The notes beneath the pieces are model-generated. The model made no database searches and was not told the DNA's origin. It worked only from the letters and a program-made list of their open reading frames with translations. This document shows, piece by piece, positions 19,368-27,453 of a stretch of 64,000 nucleotides of DNA (positions are counted from its first letter, which is position 1; every line of letters begins with the position of its first letter). Location of the stretch: positions 186,001-250,000 of the forward strand of contig NZ_CAJXST010000001.1 in assembly GCF_913061305.1 (NCBI RefSeq), written 5' to 3'. The stretch is from an uncultured Porticoccus sp. (GTDB lineage: Bacteria > Pseudomonadota > Gammaproteobacteria > Pseudomonadales > Porticoccaceae). A program made the translations under genes and the position numbers.

Positions 19368-20118
19368 GGTGGCCACCTCCGGAATGGCCATTGCGGCTGT
19401 TATCTGCCGGGTCATGACTGTGATCGTGGTGGTGCGTGTAGGGCGCGGTCCTGCTGCCGAAAAGCTCGATAAAAGCCGGATTTGTACTGACCTGGTCGGG
19501 ATGGCCGTGACAGCAGACATGCTGGTTAAGGCAGATAACTTCGTCCGTGGCCGACATCACCAGATGCAAGTCGTGGGAGACCATCAGCACGCCGCAGTCC
19601 AGTCGATCCCGGAGTTGCCCGATCAAGCGATAAAGGCCTTCCTGACCGATCACGTCAACCCCCTGAACCGGTTCATCAAGTACCAGTAAATTGGGTTTTC
19701 GCAGGATAGCCCGGGCCAGCAGGGCCCGCTGCATTTCGCCGCCGGAGAGGGATTGCAAGGGCATATCAATCAGCTTCTCAATGCCAACTTCGGCCAGTGC
19801 ATTAAGGCACAGCTGCAAGCTGGGTTCTGCCAGCGACAGAAAACGCCGCAGCGTAAGGGGCAATGTCGGGTCGATATGTAATTTCTGTGGCATGTACCCG
19901 ACACGCAGGTCAGGGGCCCGGGTCACTGTACCAGTATCCGGTTTGAGTAAACTGAGGACAATTTTTACCAGGGTGGTTTTGCCGGCCCCGTTCGGTCCAA
20001 TCAGTGTAATAATCTGCCCCGTCTCGATGGTCAGGCTGACGTCCGATAAAACACGGTTTCCCTGAAAGGCATGCCCGATTGCGCTGAGTTCGATCAGCGG
20101 CGCCTTCACAATTGGCAC
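19360..20118 (-). CDS. znuC: Zinc ABC transporter ATPase ZnuC
   Basis: Cytoplasmic ATPase powering ZnuB. 252 residues (E. coli about 251). Walker [10 protein letters not shown], signature LSGGE and Walker B LLVLDEP are intact, with the switch His in MVSHDLH. The C-terminal 28 residues are very histidine-rich (THHHDHSHD and GHHD), which could bind or sense zinc at the cytoplasmic face. Start overlaps the end of zur by 13 bases, so zur-znuC-znuB is one coupled operon. Confidence 0.95.
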   Translation of the reverse strand: MPIVKAPLIELSAIGHAFQGNRVLSDVSLTIETGQIITLIGPNGAGKTTLVKIVLSLLKPDTGTVTRAPDLRVGYMPQKLHIDPTLPLTLRRFLSLAEPSLQLCLNALAEVGIEKLIDMPLQSLSGGEMQRALLARAILRKPNLLVLDEPVQGVDVIGQEGLYRLIGQLRDRLDCGVLMVSHDLHLVMSATDEVICLNQHVCCHGHPDQVSTNPAFIELFGSRTAPYTHHHDHSHDPADNSRNGHSGGGHHD

Positions 20119-20594
20119 TCCGGACAGATACCGACGATTTCAATCACTTTGGATTCCACCTGAAAGTTTGCCCGCCCGGCGGCGTGTTTGACGGCATGAT
20201 CCACCTGGTCGTCGCTGCACTCTGCCGTTGAACCGCATTGTCCACAGATGAGAAAAAAATCACTGTGATAATTACCGGGAAACGGGCAGCCTATGTAGGC
20301 GTTCAGGGACGAGAGACGATGAATCAGGCCCTGGTCCAGCAGGAACTGAATCGCCCGGTAAACCGTAGGCGGCAAAATACGATGAGCAGACATTTCTGAT
20401 TGCGACATCAGGTCGACTATTTCATAGGCGCCGAGTGGGCGGTGACTGGCCCATATGGTTTTCAGAACCGTTTCACGTATCGGCGTGAGCCGGGCTTTTC
20501 TGGCATCACAAAGCTCCCTGGCACGGCACAGTGCTGCATTGATACAGCGCTTGTGGTCATGGTGGTGATAAGCGATTCGGGAGTTGGTCAGCAT
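20106..20594 (-). CDS. zur: Zinc uptake regulator Zur (Fur family)
   Basis: Zn-dependent repressor of zinc import. 162 residues with an N-terminal winged helix ([28 protein letters not shown]) and a C-terminal dimer domain. The structural zinc site is clear: CGQC near residue 113 and CPEC at the end. Upstream of the helix is an unusual His/Cys-rich stretch (HHHDHKRC, about 10-17). It is first in the zur-znuCB operon and divergent from znuA, which is the standard autoregulated arrangement. Confidence 0.95.
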   Translation of the reverse strand: MLTNSRIAYHHHDHKRCINAALCRARELCDARKARLTPIRETVLKTIWASHRPLGAYEIVDLMSQSEMSAHRILPPTVYRAIQFLLDQGLIHRLSSLNAYIGCPFPGNYHSDFFLICGQCGSTAECSDDQVDHAVKHAAGRANFQVESKVIEIVGICPECQL

Positions 20595-20615
20595 TTCTAG
20601 TCTCTTCAGAAAAGA

Positions 20616-20630
20616 TGTTACTTTATATCG
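20616..20630. promoter_or_regulatory. Candidate Zur box
   Basis: TGTTACTTTATATCG matches the enteric Zur core TGTTATAnTATAACA at 10 of 14 defined positions; the flanks GAAA and TTTATTC also resemble the outer arms. It begins 22 bases upstream of the zur start codon in the zur/znuA divergent gap. Matching was done by eye. Confidence 0.45.
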
Positions 20631-20640
20631 TTTATTCTGT

Positions 20641-20661
20641 AGTTGAGAATACAGTTCAACT
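20641..20661. repeat. Inverted repeat in the zur-znuA gap
   Basis: AGTTGA / TCAACT perfect arms of 6 with a 9-base centre. It could be a second operator site for Zur or another regulator on the znuA side, or chance; the arms do not match the Zur consensus. Confidence 0.35.
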
Positions 20662-20803
20662 CAAATAGGTAATATTGATACATTGTTGCATTTAGCTTTG
20701 GTTGCCACGGTATGAACCATTTATGGCTCTAGAGCCTGGCAGTCAGTATACTTTCAGGGCCTGTAGTTGAATCTCCATTGATGAAACAATATAGCAATAG
20801 ATA

Positions 20804-21715
20804 ATGAAAAAGAAGACATATACACATGGGATCGCCCTGTTGATTGCTGGCGCAATGCTGGCAAACAGGGTCATTGCAGATGAAGTCCCGGAAGTGATCG
20901 CTTCCATCAAGCCCCTCGCTGCCATAGCTGAGGCGATTGCTGGCGAAAGCGTTGTGGTCAAAGTGTTATTACCGGCAAATATCTCACCCCATGACTACTC
21001 ACTGAAATTTTCCGATCTTCGTGCACTAAGGTCTGCCAAGCTGATCATTTGGATTGGTCCACACTTTGAGTCTGTGTTGCAGAAACCCCTGGCACAACGG
21101 TCTGACTCGCAGTTACAGATTGCCCAATTAAACGGGTTGATTTGGCCGCCGGAACACACGGAAAAAACCCCGGAGCACTCACACGGACATGCGCATGATA
21201 GTCTCACACGGGACTTACATGTCTGGCTCAATCCGATGAATGGAATCGTGATTGCCCGGGCGATTGCAGCGGAGCTGACCAGGAAATACCCTGCCAAACA
21301 GGCCATTTTTGATCAGAATCTCGAGGCGTTTACCGAGATGGTTACTCAACTGGACTCCGTGAGCAGGCAGCGGCTTGCGGGTTTGCGCGAACGCGGTTTT
21401 ATCGTCATGCATGATGGCTATAGTCATTTTGTCGCTCATTACGGACTGACGCAGTTGGCTATGATGCAGCTGTCCAGCGGGGTAACACAAGGCATCCGCC
21501 ACTACGGGCAAATGTTGGCGCTGGGGCAGCAAGTAGGCTGTGTCTTCAGTGAACCGCAACTGGACAGTAAGGCCGCCCACCAGTTGGCGCAGCAACTGGG
21601 GGCAAAAAGTGCCGAGCTCGACCCCCTGGGTATCCACCTGGATTCAGTAAAGGAGGGTTATCCAGCGCTGATAGAGGGTATTGTGGACGCGTTTGTCAGT
21701 TGCCTGAGCGAATAA
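20804..21715 (+). CDS. znuA: Zinc ABC transporter periplasmic binding protein ZnuA
   Basis: Captures Zn2+ in the periplasm for ZnuBC. 303 residues: signal peptide (about 1-25), then a cluster A-I binding fold. Zinc ligand His63 is in SPHDYS, followed by the mobile His/acidic loop (EHTEKTPEHSHGHAHD, about 118-132), His139 in LHVWLNP and the HDGYSHF segment. Divergent from zur with a 209-base gap. Confidence 0.95.
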   Translation: MKKKTYTHGIALLIAGAMLANRVIADEVPEVIASIKPLAAIAEAIAGESVVVKVLLPANISPHDYSLKFSDLRALRSAKLIIWIGPHFESVLQKPLAQRSDSQLQIAQLNGLIWPPEHTEKTPEHSHGHAHDSLTRDLHVWLNPMNGIVIARAIAAELTRKYPAKQAIFDQNLEAFTEMVTQLDSVSRQRLAGLRERGFIVMHDGYSHFVAHYGLTQLAMMQLSSGVTQGIRHYGQMLALGQQVGCVFSEPQLDSKAAHQLAQQLGAKSAELDPLGIHLDSVKEGYPALIEGIVDAFVSCLSE

Positions 21716-21721
21716 GTGCGG

Positions 21722-22678
21722 TTAATCAGGCAGGGGAATGTAACCGACAATCCGGCGGCGAAGCTTTTCCTTGTATTCAGCCGGATCACGTTTTACTGAC
21801 AGTGTGTCGCTGTGCTCGGGAAGGAGTGAGTTTAATAGTCTGGATATCCAGAATCGGGTGGCAGAGAAACATAAAATGTCTTGCCAATACTGATTTTCCA
21901 CAGTGGTGAAAGGTCTTTCAGCAGCATAGGCGTCCAGCAATGCGCTAGTCAGTTGCCGGTCCAGCTCACCCTGTTGATTACAACACCATTCATTAACTGC
22001 CTGGGCCACATCCAGCAGGAGCCAGTCAGTGCAGGCAAAGAAGAACCCCGTCATGGCTTGAAGTTGCGCCCCTCTGAAAATCAACTGGTCGGCAAACAGG
22101 CTGCCTATCAGGGGGCCGGAGGGTAGCACAGGGCCAGCCTCGGCTGTCCGTCTGAATCGGATCAACTGTTCTTTCAGTAACGCCGCATCACCTGCTGACA
22201 ATTGGTCTATCACTTCCTGCGCGGCAAGATCCAGCCATATCAGGCTGCGGGGGTTGCTGTGCTGTTCACTGAAGTCTTGGGTACTGGCGTGCATTCTGCC
22301 AAGGAACGTACCAATTTCATGACATATTGAAGGGTTTGGCTGCTTTGGCGCCTGCCCTTCCGGTAACTGAAACAGCAGTGCCGGCGATTCGCCATAGTTG
22401 GTTACATGATGACCCGAGTGATCGGCAAGACAGGGCGTGACGGGGATTTGCTGCCCACGGAGGTAATTCACCAATCGAGCTGAGAACGCCAGCCGATCCC
22501 TGGCAGCCTCCCCCGCCACCACGAGAAAAAAACGGTCGCCGGCGACAACACTGAATCTGCAGGTCAGGTGATTCCGGGCTGAATAAATGGCATCAATGCC
22601 AGCGACCAATCTTTCCGGTGAGTATTGGACAAGAAAATGATTGAGTGTCCGGATATCTGGCAGCAGGAACGAAGACAT
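21722..22678 (-). CDS. ThrB2/APH-fold protein with degenerate kinase site
   Basis: 318 residues. Similar along its length to the homoserine kinase (APH-fold ThrB) found beside polA in Pseudomonas: AYAAERPF, RFWISRLL and the C-terminal block are recognisable. However the catalytic loop, HADLFRDN in active homologues, reads IGSLFADQ (192-198): the catalytic Asp is Ser193 and the Asn is Gln198. The metal-binding Asp of the IDF segment is Gly211 (TGFFFAC). The reading frame is uninterrupted, so this is not a frameshift. It is probably not a working homoserine kinase; a regulatory or binding role is possible. Homologue sequences are from memory. Divergent from polA. Confidence 0.75.
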   Translation of the reverse strand: MSSFLLPDIRTLNHFLVQYSPERLVAGIDAIYSARNHLTCRFSVVAGDRFFLVVAGEAARDRLAFSARLVNYLRGQQIPVTPCLADHSGHHVTNYGESPALLFQLPEGQAPKQPNPSICHEIGTFLGRMHASTQDFSEQHSNPRSLIWLDLAAQEVIDQLSAGDAALLKEQLIRFRRTAEAGPVLPSGPLIGSLFADQLIFRGAQLQAMTGFFFACTDWLLLDVAQAVNEWCCNQQGELDRQLTSALLDAYAAERPFTTVENQYWQDILCFSATRFWISRLLNSLLPEHSDTLSVKRDPAEYKEKLRRRIVGYIPLPD

Positions 22679-22790
22679 GGCGTTAATGATACCTCACGAA
22701 TTTCCTGGTTAGATTAGCCGCTTGTTGGCTGGAAAGAAACAATTTGGGGTATGCTTCACCCATCCAAGTCTCTGCTCAAGTTGCCTGCCA

Positions 22791-25511
22791 ATGAATGATA
22801 AAACACCGCTCGTACTGGTGGATGGATCCTCCTACCTCTACCGGGCTTTCCACGCCTTACCTCCCCTGATTACTTCGGGTGGACAGCCAACTGGCGCTAT
22901 CAAGGGGGTTATCTCAATGATACGCCGCCTGTTGAAGGACTACCCAGGAAGCCCGCTGGTGGTGGTTTTTGATGCGAAGGGGAAAACCTTTCGCGATGAA
23001 CTCTTTGAAGCGTACAAGTCACACCGCCCACCGATGCCCGATGAGTTGAGACAGCAGATTGAACCGATCCATCAGATTATCCGTGCCATGGGGTTGCCCC
23101 TGCTGGTGGAAGAGGGGGTGGAAGCAGACGATGTCATTGGTACGCTTGCGCTGAAAGCCTCGCAAAACCAGACCCATGTGGTGATCTCCACTGGTGACAA
23201 GGATATGGCTCAACTGGTTTCAGAGCAGATTACGCTGGTCAACACCATGACTGAAACGGTCATGGATCCGCAGGGGGTGATCGACAAATTCGGTATTCCG
23301 CCAGAATTGATGATTGATTATCTGGCGCTGGTTGGCGACAAATCAGACAACATCCCCGGTGTCCCTGGCGTCGGTGAAAAAACGGCCCTGGCCATACTGC
23401 AAAATCTGGGTGGTATGGATGCCATATACGGCAATCTGGAGGCGGTTGCCGAGCTCGATTTCCGCGGCGCCAAAAAAACACCGGCAAAGCTTGCCGAGAA
23501 CCGGGACCAGGCATTTCTTTCCTACCAGCTGGCGACCATTAAAACCGACGTGCCATTGACAGTAACCTTGTCGGAGCTGGGTAATGGCTTGCCCGATAAC
23601 GCCGCCCTGCTCGACTGGTTCCGCCAACTGGAGTTCAAGGGCTGGGTTGAGGAATTGCTCGCTGCCGGGGAAAGTGACAACAGTTTGTTGTCGCCAGCCG
23701 CTGACAAAGACTACCAGGTGATTCTCACTCAGCAGCAACTCGATCAGTGGCTGCAGAAATTGGAGCGGGCTGAATTGGTTGCCTTTGACACGGAAACCAC
23801 CAGCCTCGACTACATGCAGGCCAGCATTGTCGGCGTCTCCTTTGCAATTGCTGCGAATCAGGCGGCCTATGTCCCCCTTGCCCACGACTATCTGGGTGCA
23901 CCCCGGCAACTCGATCGGGATGCGGTGCTGGAACAATTGAAACCGTTGCTTGAGTCACCAAAACTCGCCAAGGTAGGCCAAAATCTCAAATATGACATGA
24001 GTGTACTGGCCAATCACGGTATTGCCATGCAGGGCATCCGCTTCGACACCATGCTTGAATCCTATGTGCTGGATTCCACTGCAACACGGCACGATATGGA
24101 TAGCCTGGCATTGAAGTACCTCGGGGAAAAAACCACCCACTTTCAGGATATAGCTGGCAAAGGTGCCAATCAGCTCACCTTCAATCAGATTGCCATTGAG
24201 CAGGCCGCTCCCTACGCGGCAGAAGATGCGGATATCACCCTGAGACTTCATGAAACACTCTGGCCAAAATTGCAGGATATAACCGGGCTGGCGCATGTTT
24301 ACCAGGCCATTGAAATGCCATTGGTGCCTGTTCTGTCAAGAATAGAAAGAAATGGAACAAAAGTAAGTGCTGACTTACTTCGGAAACAAAGCGACCAGTT
24401 GGGTGAACGCATAGCGGAGTTGGAGCAGCAGGCTTTTGAGTTGGCGGGGGAAGAATTCAATCTGGCCTCACCAAAACAGCTCGGCTACATTCTCTTTGAA
24501 AAACTGAAAATTCCGGTACAAAAGAAAACGGCCAAGGGCGCCGCTTCCACCAAAGAAGAGGTGCTGCAGGAGTTGGCGCTGGATTACCCGCTGCCGAAAT
24601 TACTGCTTGAGCATCGTAGCCTCAGCAAGCTCAAGTCCACCTATACCGACAAGCTGCCTTCGCTGGTTAATGCTGCTACAGGGCGAATTCATACTTCCTA
24701 TCATCAGGCGGTAACGGCAACCGGTCGGTTGTCTTCCTCTGACCCGAATTTACAGAATATTCCCGTGCGCTCCGCAGAGGGACGCCGCATTCGCCAGGCA
24801 TTTGTAGCCACAGAAGGTTGCAAGATAGTGGCGGCCGATTATTCGCAAATCGAGCTACGAATCATGGCCCATCTCTCGGGAGACCGCGGATTAAAAGCAG
24901 CATTCGATCAGAATCTTGATGTGCACAGTGCCACAGCCGCAGAGGTGTTTGGCGTCGAATTGGCTTCTGTGACGGGAGAACAGCGGCGCAGTGCCAAGGC
25001 GATCAATTTTGGATTGATCTACGGCATGTCAGCCTTCGGTCTGGGCCGCCAGTTGCACATTGGACGGAATCAGGCCCAGGAATATATCGATTTGTATTTT
25101 GCCCGCTACCCCGGGGTGCAGGCCTACATGGAGTCCACCCGAAAGCGTGCAGCCGAGCAAGGCTATGTTGAGACACTGTTTGGCCGGCGGTTGTATCTGC
25201 CCGAAATCAGGGCCAGTAACGGGATGCGCCGACAGGCCGCAGAGCGCACTGCGATCAATGCCCCGATGCAGGGAACAGCGGCCGATATCATTAAACTGGC
25301 AATGATCAGCGTCGATCAGTGGTTGGCGGATAAAAAGCTCAACGCCAGGATGATTATGCAAGTGCACGATGAGCTGGTTCTGGAGGTTCCCCAGGCTGAA
25401 CTGGAGGACGTGTTGTCTGGCCTCAAGGCTCGCATGACCGATGCCGCCCGGCTCGATGTGCCGCTGCTTGTCGATGTGGGTGTCGGTGATAACTGGGATG
25501 AGGCACATTAA
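22791..25511 (+). CDS. polA: DNA polymerase I
   Basis: Repair and Okazaki-fragment processing polymerase. 906 residues from the ATG at 22791, where the conserved [20 protein letters not shown] begins. Three domains: 5'-3' exonuclease (about 1-300), 3'-5' proofreading exonuclease with intact FDTETTSL and AEDADIT acidic residues, and polymerase with motif [11 protein letters not shown] and motif [12 protein letters not shown]. All catalytic acids are present, so it should proofread. Followed by the two sRNA genes rather than another coding gene. Confidence 0.98.
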   Translation: MNDKTPLVLVDGSSYLYRAFHALPPLITSGGQPTGAIKGVISMIRRLLKDYPGSPLVVVFDAKGKTFRDELFEAYKSHRPPMPDELRQQIEPIHQIIRAMGLPLLVEEGVEADDVIGTLALKASQNQTHVVISTGDKDMAQLVSEQITLVNTMTETVMDPQGVIDKFGIPPELMIDYLALVGDKSDNIPGVPGVGEKTALAILQNLGGMDAIYGNLEAVAELDFRGAKKTPAKLAENRDQAFLSYQLATIKTDVPLTVTLSELGNGLPDNAALLDWFRQLEFKGWVEELLAAGESDNSLLSPAADKDYQVILTQQQLDQWLQKLERAELVAFDTETTSLDYMQASIVGVSFAIAANQAAYVPLAHDYLGAPRQLDRDAVLEQLKPLLESPKLAKVGQNLKYDMSVLANHGIAMQGIRFDTMLESYVLDSTATRHDMDSLALKYLGEKTTHFQDIAGKGANQLTFNQIAIEQAAPYAAEDADITLRLHETLWPKLQDITGLAHVYQAIEMPLVPVLSRIERNGTKVSADLLRKQSDQLGERIAELEQQAFELAGEEFNLASPKQLGYILFEKLKIPVQKKTAKGAASTKEEVLQELALDYPLPKLLLEHRSLSKLKSTYTDKLPSLVNAATGRIHTSYHQAVTATGRLSSSDPNLQNIPVRSAEGRRIRQAFVATEGCKIVAADYSQIELRIMAHLSGDRGLKAAFDQNLDVHSATAAEVFGVELASVTGEQRRSAKAINFGLIYGMSAFGLGRQLHIGRNQAQEYIDLYFARYPGVQAYMESTRKRAAEQGYVETLFGRRLYLPEIRASNGMRRQAAERTAINAPMQGTAADIIKLAMISVDQWLADKKLNARMIMQVHDELVLEVPQAELEDVLSGLKARMTDAARLDVPLLVDVGVGDNWDEAH

Positions 25512-25611
25512 GCGGTTTGGCGCTTTATCAAACTGAAAAAGCCATACAACTCTGAGGACAAAGAAAAAATTATTTTATAATCAAGTGCTTAAATTTTTTT
25601 TAAGCTGGATG
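25512..25611 (+). other. AT-rich leader of the polA-engB gap
   Basis: This is the first part of the only gap over 300 bases in the window (25512-25962). It has no coding frame. It is strongly AT-rich, with A- and T-tracts and a hairpin GCTTAAA / TTTAAGC (25587-25605, loop TTTTT) that may end polA transcription weakly or bend DNA upstream of the first sRNA promoter. The rest of the gap is filled by two tandem sRNA units, described separately. Confidence 0.6.
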
Positions 25612-25639
25612 GGAACTCATGCCATAAATAACTGACTAA
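25612..25639 (+). promoter_or_regulatory. Sigma-E/AlgU-type promoter of sRNA 1
   Basis: GGAACTC-N15-GACTAA, one mismatch in each element against the extracytoplasmic sigma-E/AlgU consensus GGAACTT-N15-GTCTAA. Spacing is exact and identical to that of unit 2. Confidence 0.7.
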
Positions 25640-25645
25640 CCTTAC

Positions 25646-25750
25646 GAGCAGGCAAATATTGCTTTGTTCTCCCCAAACTAAATGCAAAGCTCGTTAGTCC
25701 CCAAACAACGTGCAAAGCACGCCCTGATCTCGATGGTCAGGGTTTTTTTT
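25646..25750 (+). ncRNA. Small RNA 1 of the polA-engB locus (ErsA/Spot 42 position)
   Basis: Predicted transcript of about 105 nt from the promoter at 25612-25639 to the terminator T-run. The 5' end can form a short hairpin (GCAA-ATA-TTGC). Two C-rich unpaired segments follow, TCTCCCCAA and TCCCCAAACAAC, of the kind that pair with Shine-Dalgarno regions. Next come hairpin CGTGC-AAA-GCACG (25709-25721) and a terminator stem CCCTGA/TCAGGG with eight T. The polA-engB gap is where E. coli encodes Spot 42 and Pseudomonas encodes the AlgU-dependent sRNA ErsA. Exact 5' end is inferred. No open frame with a ribosome site is present. Confidence 0.75.
25722..25750 (+). terminator. Terminator of sRNA 1
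   Basis: Stem CCCTGA / TCAGGG with a 9-base loop and eight consecutive T, the Hfq-sRNA type of 3' end. Confidence 0.9.
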
Positions 25751-25800
25751 GCCCTGCACATTCTGCGGAAAAGGCTGAATAAAAAACTTTTTGTCAGAAT

Positions 25801-25828
25801 GGAACTTCTCATTGGCAGGAGAGACTAA
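25801..25828 (+). promoter_or_regulatory. Sigma-E/AlgU-type promoter of sRNA 2
   Basis: GGAACTT-N15-GACTAA. The -35 element is a perfect match and the -10 has one mismatch to GTCTAA. This is the better of the two promoters. Confidence 0.75.
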
Positions 25829-25835
25829 TTACTAC

Positions 25836-25934
25836 AAGCAACATTGCTATTTTCTCCCCAAGTTAAATGCAAGGTTTGTAAATCCCCAAACAACAGCAAG
25901 GCACGCCCTGATCTCAATGGTCAGGGTTTTTTTT
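25836..25934 (+). ncRNA. Small RNA 2 of the polA-engB locus
   Basis: Predicted transcript of about 99 nt, diverged copy of sRNA 1. Keeps the 5' AGCA/TGCT hairpin potential, both C-rich segments (TCTCCCCAA and TCCCCAAACAAC) and the terminator. It has lost the perfect CGTGC/GCACG hairpin of copy 1 through one deletion and two substitutions, so the middle should fold differently. The conserved C-rich segments suggest shared targets; the drifted middle (AAGGTTTGTAAA) suggests partly separate ones. Downstream engB is on the opposite strand, so the two units are isolated. Confidence 0.75.
25906..25934 (+). terminator. Terminator of sRNA 2
   Basis: Same stem and T-run as copy 1 (CCCTGA / TCAGGG, eight T); the loop differs by one base. 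It lies 28 bases before the convergent end of engB. Confidence 0.9.
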
Positions 25935-25962
25935 GCACGATATTCTTGCAAAAGGGGGATTG

Positions 25963-26571
25963 TCAGTCAGCCAACCAGGATTGAATCACCAGTTTTAATT
26001 GCTCGATGCCCGTTTTCTTTAGCGATGAAAAGGTTTGTACCGTCACCTCATCCCCGAACCCGGCATTGGTCAGCTCGCGTTTGACCGTCAGAAGTACCGT
26101 TTTAGCGGGACCATTATTCAATTTATCTGCTTTGGTGAGCAATAGATGAACCGGCATGGCAGACTGTGTGGCCCAGCCGATCATCTGCCAATCATATTCC
26201 TGTAATGGATGGCGAATATCCATCAGCATCACAAGACCTTTCAGGGAGCGGCGTTGTTGCAGATATTCGGCGAGATTGCGGTCCCACGCCTGTTTCATGG
26301 CCTTCGGTACTTTGGCGAAACCGTAACCGGGCAAATCCACCAGACGGCAGTTTTCGGTCAGGGAAAAAAAGTTGAGCAACTGCGTACGGCCGGGTGTTTT
26401 GCTGGTTCGGGCCAATTTACTATTGTTGGTAAGGGTATTGATGGCGCTGGACTTTCCGGCATTGGAGCGTCCGGCAAATGCAACTTCCCTGCCGACATCC
26501 TCCGGACACTGCCAAACAGTCGGGGCGCTAATGAGAAATTGAGTCTTGGTAAAAGAGATTTCTTCTGACAT
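25963..26571 (-). CDS. engB: Ribosome biogenesis GTPase EngB (YsxC/YihA)
   Basis: Essential GTPase of large-subunit assembly and cell division. 202 residues. GTP-binding motifs in order: G1 [10 protein letters not shown]2 region with conserved TPGRTQ, G3 DLPGYG, G4 TKAD and G5 SSLKK. Convergent with the sRNA pair and divergent from cytochrome c4, the usual polA-sRNA-engB-cytochrome c4 order. Confidence 0.97.
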   Translation of the reverse strand: MSEEISFTKTQFLISAPTVWQCPEDVGREVAFAGRSNAGKSSAINTLTNNSKLARTSKTPGRTQLLNFFSLTENCRLVDLPGYGFAKVPKAMKQAWDRNLAEYLQQRRSLKGLVMLMDIRHPLQEYDWQMIGWATQSAMPVHLLLTKADKLNNGPAKTVLLTVKRELTNAGFGDEVTVQTFSSLKKTGIEQLKLVIQSWLAD

Positions 26572-26608
26572 ATGGAAAAGCCTTGGTGGAGTAACCTGAT
26601 ATCAACTA

Positions 26609-26637
26609 TTAAGGTCAGAGGGGGTTTGGTATATAAT
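26609..26637 (+). promoter_or_regulatory. Candidate promoter of the cytochrome c4 gene
   Basis: A perfect -10 TATAAT (26632-26637) lies 17 bases after a weak -35 TTAAGG, 67 bases before the start codon. Confidence 0.5.
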
Positions 26638-26703
26638 GCCCCCGCTTTTTAGAAGGCAATAAGAATGTCCCATTGTAGCGGAATGCAGAGAGCGGATTAA
26701 CCA

Positions 26704-27342
26704 ATGAAAAAAATGATTCTGACAGTGACTGCCCTACTCACAACGGCCCTGACTGCCCCTTTTGTCTTTGCGGCAGGTGATGCTGCGGCCGGCCAGGCTA
26801 AAACAGCGATGTGTGCTGGCTGTCATGGTGCCGATGGCAACAGCGCCATGGCGACCTTTCCGAAGCTGGCCGGTCAGGGTGAGAAGTATCTGACCAAACA
26901 ACTGCAAGATATCAAAGCAGGGAATCGTGTGATACCTGAAATGACCGGTATGCTGAATAACGCATCGGAGCAGGATTTGCAGGATATGGCGGCCTACTAT
27001 GCGTCCAAGACCATTCAAATGGCCGGTGCCAAAGAAACCGCACTCGACCTCGGTGAGCGTATTTACCGTGGAGGCAACATTGAAACCGGTGTGCCAGCCT
27101 GTACCGGCTGTCACTCCCCGGCGGGCAATGGTAACAACCCTGCGGGTTATCCGGCATTGGGAGGTCAGTTTGCCGAATATACCGCCAAACAACTGCGCGC
27201 CTTCCGCACTGGTGCCCATGATCCCGATAATTCGGCAGCCCGTACCAATGATGGCGACTCACAAATCATGCGCAGTGTTGCTGCCCAGATGAATGATGTT
27301 GAAATCGAAGCGGTGGCGAATTTTATCGCCGGGTTGAAATAA
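26704..27342 (+). CDS. Diheme cytochrome c4
   Basis: Periplasmic, usually membrane-associated electron carrier that can feed cytochrome oxidases. 212 residues: signal peptide (about 1-23), then two cytochrome c domains with heme motifs CAGCH (37-41) and CTGCH (133-137). Likely axial Met ligands follow in each half (EMTGMLNNAS; QIMRSVAAQM). It plausibly donates electrons to the CoxB CuA/heme c of this window; that link is inference. A terminator follows. Confidence 0.95.
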   Translation: MKKMILTVTALLTTALTAPFVFAAGDAAAGQAKTAMCAGCHGADGNSAMATFPKLAGQGEKYLTKQLQDIKAGNRVIPEMTGMLNNASEQDLQDMAAYYASKTIQMAGAKETALDLGERIYRGGNIETGVPACTGCHSPAGNGNNPAGYPALGGQFAEYTAKQLRAFRTGAHDPDNSAARTNDGDSQIMRSVAAQMNDVEIEAVANFIAGLK

Positions 27343-27355
27343 GCAACAGCACGCC

Positions 27356-27380
27356 AAGGCGGTATCCGACCGCCTTTTTT
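27356..27380 (+). terminator. Terminator after cytochrome c4
   Basis: AAGGCGG / CCGCCTT stem with a 7-base loop and T-run, 13 bases after the stop codon. Confidence 0.9.
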
Positions 27381-27453
27381 AATGCTGTGTAGGGAACCTG
27401 TCCGCTCTCTGTGGTCTATGCAGGGTAATTCAACCAGTCTAAAGGAAAAGCTA

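Larger units (their letters stand above)
25612..25936 (+). repeat. Tandem duplication of a promoter-sRNA-terminator unit
   Basis: Unit 1 (25612-25752) and unit 2 (25801-25936) are direct repeats with a 189-base offset between promoters. From TCTCCCC to the end of the T-run they differ at about 11 of 84 positions, roughly 87% identity by eye. Promoter hexamers, C-rich loops and terminator stems are the most conserved parts; the middle has drifted. The 48-base spacer between units has no feature I can name. Confidence 0.85.

Noticed and set aside
21722-22678. Frameshift or pseudogene explanation for the ThrB-like protein
   Set aside because: The full-length frame is open and the altered residues are single in-frame substitutions within otherwise conserved segments.
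25512-25962. Small protein or mobile-element remnant in the polA-engB gap
   Set aside because: No frame with a ribosome site, no terminal inverted repeats or target duplication; promoter and terminator in each copy explain the repeat better.
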